From Rhodococcus sp. HM1 (GTDB taxonomy: Bacteria > Actinomycetota > Actinomycetes > Mycobacteriales > Mycobacteriaceae): a stretch of 64,000 bases of DNA. Where the stretch lies: contig NZ_JALPTB010000006.1 in the NCBI RefSeq assembly GCF_023218075.1, positions 62,001 to 126,000 of the forward strand, given 5' to 3'. The notes under the pieces are model-generated. The model worked only from the letters and a program-made list of their open reading frames with translations. It did not search any database and was not told where the DNA came from. Below, one piece after another: positions 59,613 through 64,000 of the stretch (within the stretch, counting starts at the first letter, position 1; every line of letters starts with the position of its first letter). The position numbers and the translations under genes were made by a program.

Positions 59613-60548
59613 ATGACCTTCACGCGTCCGCCCCGTATCGCTGTCGGTCCCACCTCGGACGTGTTGTTCGAGGAGGCGATAGTGCGGGGCGGCGGCGTGC
59701 CGTGCCGACTCGACGAGCAACCCGACGCCCTGGTGTGGACCGGTGGACCCGCCGAGTTCCCGGCGTCGTTACCCGAGTCGGTGCGCTGGGTGCAGTTGCC
59801 CGCCGCAGGGGTCGAGCAGTGGCTCGAGGGCGGCACCGTGAAGGCGCATCCGCAGCTGACCTGGACCTCCGCGGCCGGAGCCTTCGCCGCCACGGTCGCC
59901 GAGCACGCCCTGGCGCTGCTCCTCGCCGGAGTGCGGGCACTGCCCGCCCACCTGGCCGCGTCGTCGTGGACGCCGACGGAGTTCTACCCGCTTCTCGGCA
60001 CACTGCGTGGCGCGACCGTCGGCATCGTCGGCGCCGGCGGTATCGGCCGGGCGCTGATCCCGATGCTGGCCGGCATCGGCGCACATTCGCTCGCGGTGAC
60101 CCGCAGCGGCCGTCCGGTCCCCGGCGCCACCGAGACTCTCCCGGTCGAACGGATCGACGAACTCTGGCCCGCTGCAGACCATTTCGTGATCGCCGCCCCC
60201 GCGACCGCGAAGACCGTGCGGCTGGTCGGTGCCCGTCAGTTCGCGGCGATGAAGCCGTCGGCGTGGGTCGTCAACGTCGCCCGCGGATCGCTCGTCGATA
60301 CCGACGCGCTCGTCGACGCCCTCTCCACCGGAACGATCGCCGGTGCCGGTCTCGACGTCACCGATCCCGAACCCCTCCCCGACGGCCATCCCCTGTGGTC
60401 GCTGCCGAACGCGATCATCACCCCGCACGATTCGAACCCGCCCGCGCTACGGGTGCCCGCCTTCGTCGAACACGTCGTCGAGAACGTCACCCGCTTCGCC
60501 TCCGGCGCCGAACTCATCGCAGTCATCGACACCAGCGCGGGCTACTGA
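59613..60548 (+). CDS. D-isomer-specific 2-hydroxyacid dehydrogenase
   Basis: The 311-residue NAD(P)-dependent dehydrogenase has the Rossmann motif GIVGAGGIGRALIP, the substrate-binding Arg (NVARGSLVDTDALVDAL), the Glu in DPEPLPDGHPLW and the catalytic His in ITPHDSNP. The substrate is not known. It lies 50 bases after ectC but seems to have its own leaderless start. Its 3' end overlaps the convergent LigD-like gene by 7 bases. Confidence 0.9.
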   Translation: MTFTRPPRIAVGPTSDVLFEEAIVRGGGVPCRLDEQPDALVWTGGPAEFPASLPESVRWVQLPAAGVEQWLEGGTVKAHPQLTWTSAAGAFAATVAEHALALLLAGVRALPAHLAASSWTPTEFYPLLGTLRGATVGIVGAGGIGRALIPMLAGIGAHSLAVTRSGRPVPGATETLPVERIDELWPAADHFVIAAPATAKTVRLVGARQFAAMKPSAWVVNVARGSLVDTDALVDALSTGTIAGAGLDVTDPEPLPDGHPLWSLPNAIITPHDSNPPALRVPAFVEHVVENVTRFASGAELIAVIDTSAGY

Positions 60549-61504
60549 TCCGGCTCTTCGAGACCGGACGCCTCGTCCCGGTCCGCCCACTCGAACAGCG
60601 GATCGAGCGCGAACACCGCGTCGTCGATCCCGGCGTGCAGATCGCCCAGTTCCGCGAACCGGTCCGGCACCGTCCGCATCGTGAGGTCCCGGGGGTCGAC
60701 GTCGTCGATCTCGTCCCATCGCACCGGCGCCGACACGGTCGCTTCCGGGACCCCGCGCACCGAGTACGCCGCGGCGATCGTGTGGTCGCGCGCGTTCTGG
60801 TTGTAGTCGACGAACAGCTTCGTCGGATCCCGGTCCTTGCGCCACCAGGTGGTGGTGACGTCCTTCGGAACCCGCCGCTCGATCTCGCGCGCGAACGCGA
60901 GTGCGGCCCGGCGCACATCACCGAACTCCCACCGCGGTTCGATCCGCACGTACACGTGCAGACCCTGACCACCCGACGTCTTCGGCCACCCGGTCGCGCC
61001 CAGTTCGTCGAGCACCTCGTGCACGACACCCGCGACGCGCCGCACGGTATCGAAATCGCATTGCGGCATCGGATCCAGATCGATGCGCCACTCGTCGGGG
61101 CGTTCGACGTCCGCGCGCCGCGAGTTCCACGGGTGGAACTCGACCGTGGACATCTGCACCGCCCACACCACGTCCGCGAGATGGGTGACGCACAGTTCGT
61201 CGGCGTAGCGGTCGTAGCGCGGGAAGTGGACCTGCACGGTCTGCACCCAGTCCGGGGCGCCGCGCGGCAGGCGCTTCTGGTGCACCTTGTCACCGTCGAG
61301 CCCCTCCGGGAAGCGGTGCAGCATGCACGGCCGTTCCCGCAGCGCCCGCACGATGCCGTCGCCGACCGCCATGTAGTACTGCGCCAGGTCCAGTTTCGTC
61401 GCGCCCGTCTTCGGGAAGTACACCCGGTCCGGATGCGTCAGGCGCACGGTCCGGTCGCCGACGACCAGTTCGACGGCGTCGGACGACTTGCCTGTCGGTG
61501 CCAT
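60542..61504 (-). CDS. stand-alone LigD-type polymerase (primase-polymerase) domain protein
   Basis: The 320-residue protein matches the LigD polymerase domain. It has TNPDRV-like LTHPDRVYFP, the metal-binding DLD (142-144, in WRIDLDPMPQ), TSGGQGLHVYVRIEP and VDYNQNARDHTIAAAYSVR. No ligase or phosphoesterase domain is attached and no ku is nearby. Actinobacteria often carry such free-standing enzymes, which can add ribonucleotides during end-joining or gap repair. Confidence 0.92.
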   Translation of the reverse strand: MAPTGKSSDAVELVVGDRTVRLTHPDRVYFPKTGATKLDLAQYYMAVGDGIVRALRERPCMLHRFPEGLDGDKVHQKRLPRGAPDWVQTVQVHFPRYDRYADELCVTHLADVVWAVQMSTVEFHPWNSRRADVERPDEWRIDLDPMPQCDFDTVRRVAGVVHEVLDELGATGWPKTSGGQGLHVYVRIEPRWEFGDVRRAALAFAREIERRVPKDVTTTWWRKDRDPTKLFVDYNQNARDHTIAAAYSVRGVPEATVSAPVRWDEIDDVDPRDLTMRTVPDRFAELGDLHAGIDDAVFALDPLFEWADRDEASGLEEPDQ

Positions 61505-61562
61505 CGGTCCATTGTGTTCACTGCCGGCGCCGCGCGGGACGGAACGCGCGGATCGGGCGCGC

Positions 61563-61568
61563 TACCGT
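61563..61568 (+). promoter_or_regulatory. -10 element of a probable leaderless transcript (sirtuin)
   Basis: TACCGT fits TANNNT and ends exactly 7 bases before the GTG at 61576. No Shine-Dalgarno sequence is visible. Confidence 0.45.
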
Positions 61569-61575
61569 GGACGAC

Positions 61576-62403
61576 GTGATCGACGAACTGCACTCGCTGC
61601 TGGCCGGGCGTCGGGTCGCGGTTCTGACCGGCGCCGGGCTCAGCACCGATTCCGGCATCCCGGACTACCGGAGCCCGACCTCTCCCCCGCGCAACCCGAT
61701 GACCTTCCAGCAGTTCGTCGGCGATCCGGTGTTCCGCCGCCGCTACTGGGCGCGCAATCACATCGGCTGGCGTCACATGGACGCCGCCCGCCCCAACGAC
61801 GGGCATCGCGCACTCGCCGCACTGGAGCGTCGCGGCACGGTGCTCGGGGTGATCACCCAGAACGTGGACCTGCTGCACACCAAGGCCGGCAGCCGCCGCG
61901 TGGTGGACCTGCACGGCACCTACGCGCAGGTGCGCTGCCTCGCCTGCGACCATCGCATCTCGCGGTTCACGCTCTCCGAACTGCTGACCGCCGCCAATCC
62001 CGGATTCCTCGAACACGTCCACGCGACAACGGGTTCGGAGGTGGCGCCGGATGCGGATGCGGTGGTCGAGAACACCGACGACTTTCGGATCGTCGACTGT
62101 GTGCGGTGCGGCGGGATGCTCAAACCCGACATCGTGTACTTCGGGGAGTTCGTCCCCCGCGACCGCGTCGAGCGGGCGTACGCGCTCGTCGACGAGGCCG
62201 ACGCGCTGCTCGTGGCGGGCAGTTCGCTGACGGTGCAGTCCGGGCTGCGGTTCGTTCGAAGGGCCGCCGCGGACGGTAAGCCGGTCGCAATCGTCAATCG
62301 CGGGCGCACCCGCGGCGATCGCTTCGCGGATGTGCGGGTCGAGGCGGGCTGCTCGGAAACCCTCGCCGCCCTGGCCGCGGCTCCGCTGCAGGCGGCTTCC
62401 TGA
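61576..62403 (+). CDS. Sir2-family NAD-dependent protein deacylase
   Basis: The 275-residue sirtuin has the NAD motif VLTGAGLSTDSGIPDYR, the TQNVDLLH motif, catalytic His in VDLHGTYAQV and two CxxC zinc pairs (CLAC; CVRC). Family members remove acyl groups from lysine. A longer start (GTG 61567) is possible. It converges on proB with a 2-base gap and diverges from the LigD-like gene. Confidence 0.93.
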   Translation: MIDELHSLLAGRRVAVLTGAGLSTDSGIPDYRSPTSPPRNPMTFQQFVGDPVFRRRYWARNHIGWRHMDAARPNDGHRALAALERRGTVLGVITQNVDLLHTKAGSRRVVDLHGTYAQVRCLACDHRISRFTLSELLTAANPGFLEHVHATTGSEVAPDADAVVENTDDFRIVDCVRCGGMLKPDIVYFGEFVPRDRVERAYALVDEADALLVAGSSLTVQSGLRFVRRAAADGKPVAIVNRGRTRGDRFADVRVEAGCSETLAALAAAPLQAAS

Positions 62404-62405
62404 CC

Positions 62406-63506
62406 CTAGAGGCGGGCGAGGTCGTCGGCGTGCACGACGGGTCGCTGCAGATCCGGCGGCAGGTTCTGCGTCGAGAAGCCGATCATGAAGTCCAGTTCGC
62501 TCGCGTCGTAGGCGACGACGCCGCGCGCCACCGTCCGCCCGTCCGGCCCGACCAGCCCGACGACGTCCCCGGCGTGGAACGTTCCGCTGATGCCGGTGAC
62601 GCCGGCGGCCAGCAGCGAACGCCGCCGCTCGACGACAGCGCGGACCGCCCCGGCGTCGAGGTGCAGCTCACCGTGGACGTCGGCGGCGTGCCGCACCCAG
62701 AACCTGCGGGCGGACATGCGGTCCGGGCGGGCCGCGAAGGCGGTGCCGACGTCCGCGGTCGTGAGCGCCCGATCGGCCTGCGAGGCGGCGGTGAGCAGCA
62801 CCGGCACCCCCGAGTCGGCGGCCAGGCGCGCCGCGGACAGTTTCGACGCCATCCCGCCGGTGCCGAGTGCGCCGCCGGATCCGGCGACAACCCCGTCGAG
62901 GTCCTCGGGGCTGGTGACCTCGGGGATCAGCGTGGCGCTGCCCTTGCGGGGATCACCGTCGTAGAGACCGTCCACATCCGACAGCAGGATCAGCGCGTCG
63001 GCGCCGACGAGGTGCGAGACGAGCGCGGCGAGCCGGTCGTTGTCGCCGAACCGCAGTTCCGTGGTCGCGACCGTGTCGTTCTCGTTGACGACCGGAACGG
63101 CGTGCAGCGCCCGCAGCCGGTCCAGGGTGCGCTGTGCGTTGCGGTGCTGGGTCCGGCGGCCGATGTCGTCCGCGGTGAGCAGCACCTGACCGACGGTGCG
63201 GCCGTAGCGGGCGAAGGACGTGCCCCACGCGTGGGCGAGCGCGAGCTGGCCGACGCTGGCGGCGGCCTGCTTGGTGGCCAGGTCGCGAGGCCGGCTGGTC
63301 AGCCCGAGTGGCGCGAGACCGGCGCCGACCGCCCCGGAGGACACGACCGTGACGTCGGACCCCGCCTGCATGCGGGCCTCGATCGCGTCGACGAGCCGGT
63401 CCAGGCGGTCACGGTCGAGGCCGCCGACCACGCTGGTGATGGCCGACGAGCCGATCTTCACGACTACGCGGCGTGCGGAAGCGATGACCTCGCGGGTGTC
63501 GCTCAC
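62406..63506 (-). CDS. proB: glutamate 5-kinase
   Basis: ProB catalyses the first step of proline synthesis, making gamma-glutamyl phosphate. The 366-residue protein has the kinase domain ([65 protein letters not shown]) and a C-terminal PUA domain ([13 protein letters not shown] to [13 protein letters not shown]). GTG at 63506 fits the family N-terminus. It follows obg by 35 bases, the usual obg-proB pair. Confidence 0.96.
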   Translation of the reverse strand: MSDTREVIASARRVVVKIGSSAITSVVGGLDRDRLDRLVDAIEARMQAGSDVTVVSSGAVGAGLAPLGLTSRPRDLATKQAAASVGQLALAHAWGTSFARYGRTVGQVLLTADDIGRRTQHRNAQRTLDRLRALHAVPVVNENDTVATTELRFGDNDRLAALVSHLVGADALILLSDVDGLYDGDPRKGSATLIPEVTSPEDLDGVVAGSGGALGTGGMASKLSAARLAADSGVPVLLTAASQADRALTTADVGTAFAARPDRMSARRFWVRHAADVHGELHLDAGAVRAVVERRRSLLAAGVTGISGTFHAGDVVGLVGPDGRTVARGVVAYDASELDFMIGFSTQNLPPDLQRPVVHADDLARL

Positions 63507-63541
63507 GGTGGTTCTGGCCTGCCTTTCGGGTGGGCGCCGAT

Positions 63542-64000
63542 CTAGAATTCGTCGTCGTCGGTGGCGAGACCGCGACGGACCTTCTTCGCGTGACGACGCT
63601 CGGATGCGCTGACGCGGTCGACCTGGTCGAGCCGCGCGTCGGTGCCGCGTCCGGTGGGCACGATGTCGACACCGGCCTGGGTCTGCGGCTCCCATTCGAA
63701 GCTGACGTCGCCGATGGTGACGTAGCAGCCCGGTTCGGCGCCCTGCTTGACGAGTTCTTCCTCGACACCGAGCCGCGCGAGCCGGTCGGCGAGGTAGCCG
63801 ACGGCCTCGTCGTTGTCGAACGCGGTCTGCCGCACCCAACGTTCCGGCCGGGTGCCGCGGACGATGAAACCGCCGGGGGTCTCCGGGTCGGCGATGACGC
63901 TGAAGCCGGATTCGTCGCGGGCCACCGGCCGGATGACCGGACGCTTCGGTGCCGCCGGCGGATGCGCGGCCCGGTACTCCTCGACCATCCGGGCCAGCGC
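63542..64000 (-). CDS. obg: GTPase Obg, C-terminal part (cut by window edge)
   Basis: Only the last 152 residues are in the window. They contain the Obg C-terminal (OCT) domain: [32 protein letters not shown], then [30 protein letters not shown] charged tail ends in DDDEF. The GTPase and glycine-rich domains lie beyond position 64000. Obg supports 50S assembly and growth control. Confidence 0.93.
   Translation of the reverse strand, partial: ALARMVEEYRAAHPPAAPKRPVIRPVARDESGFSVIADPETPGGFIVRGTRPERWVRQTAFDNDEAVGYLADRLARLGVEEELVKQGAEPGCYVTIGDVSFEWEPQTQAGVDIVPTGRGTDARLDQVDRVSASERRHAKKVRRGLATDDDEF

Overview
The window is high-GC actinobacterial chromosome, by eye close to 70% G+C with strong G/C third-position bias. 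Gene content and order match the order Mycobacteriales, and a Rhodococcus-like host is the most likely source (inference from protein character and synteny; no search was run). From tsf to the DUF3515 gene, the order largely follows the Mycobacterium tuberculosis segment around Rv2889c-Rv2980, recalled from general knowledge, with local insertions and losses.

Layout. 1-4600: a cut-off SAM methyltransferase, then cdsA, frr, pyrH, tsf and rpsB, all on the minus strand. 4870-10069: an LytM-like secreted protein, a proline-rich MinD/EspI-like ATPase, xerC, an MFS exporter and a siderophore-interacting flavoprotein. 10109-15985: dprA, comM and yraN (overlapping), a frameshifted deazaflavin-type nitroreductase remnant, DUF2469, rnhB, lepB and rplS. 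16070-24431: a membrane protein, tex, an LppW-like lipoprotein, the trmD-rimM-khpA-rpsP operon and ffh. 24528-28739: the amtB-glnB-glnD nitrogen operon behind a cluster of GlnR-like half sites. 29016-41200: ftsY, smc, acyP, a secreted beta-propeller, OsmC, a small unknown protein, mutM, rnc, rpmF, DUF177, sepIVA, coaD and rsmD. 41197-48892: pyruvate carboxylase, recG and a DAK2/FakA-like protein. 49065-53103: rpmB, an enoyl-CoA hydratase, ung, a gamma-carbonic-anhydrase-like protein, thiL and DUF3515.

53129-62403 is the most accessory-looking part: a CoA-transferase, a RecQ-like helicase with a C-terminal phosphoribosyltransferase-like segment, ectABC without an adjacent ectD, a 2-hydroxyacid dehydrogenase, a stand-alone LigD-type polymerase domain and a sirtuin. 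The window ends with proB and the C-terminal part of obg.

The core genes serve translation, protein export (ffh, ftsY, lepB), chromosome maintenance and repair (smc, xerC, recG, mutM, ung, rnc), nitrogen control and anaplerosis. No rRNA, tRNA, CRISPR array, insertion sequence or prophage was recognised. I found no clearly new multi-gene system. The most notable items are the GlnR-box cluster, a perfect hairpin at the glnB/glnD junction, the broken nitroreductase, the helicase-PRTase fusion, the LytM-like protein lacking catalytic histidines, and a set of genes that look leaderless.
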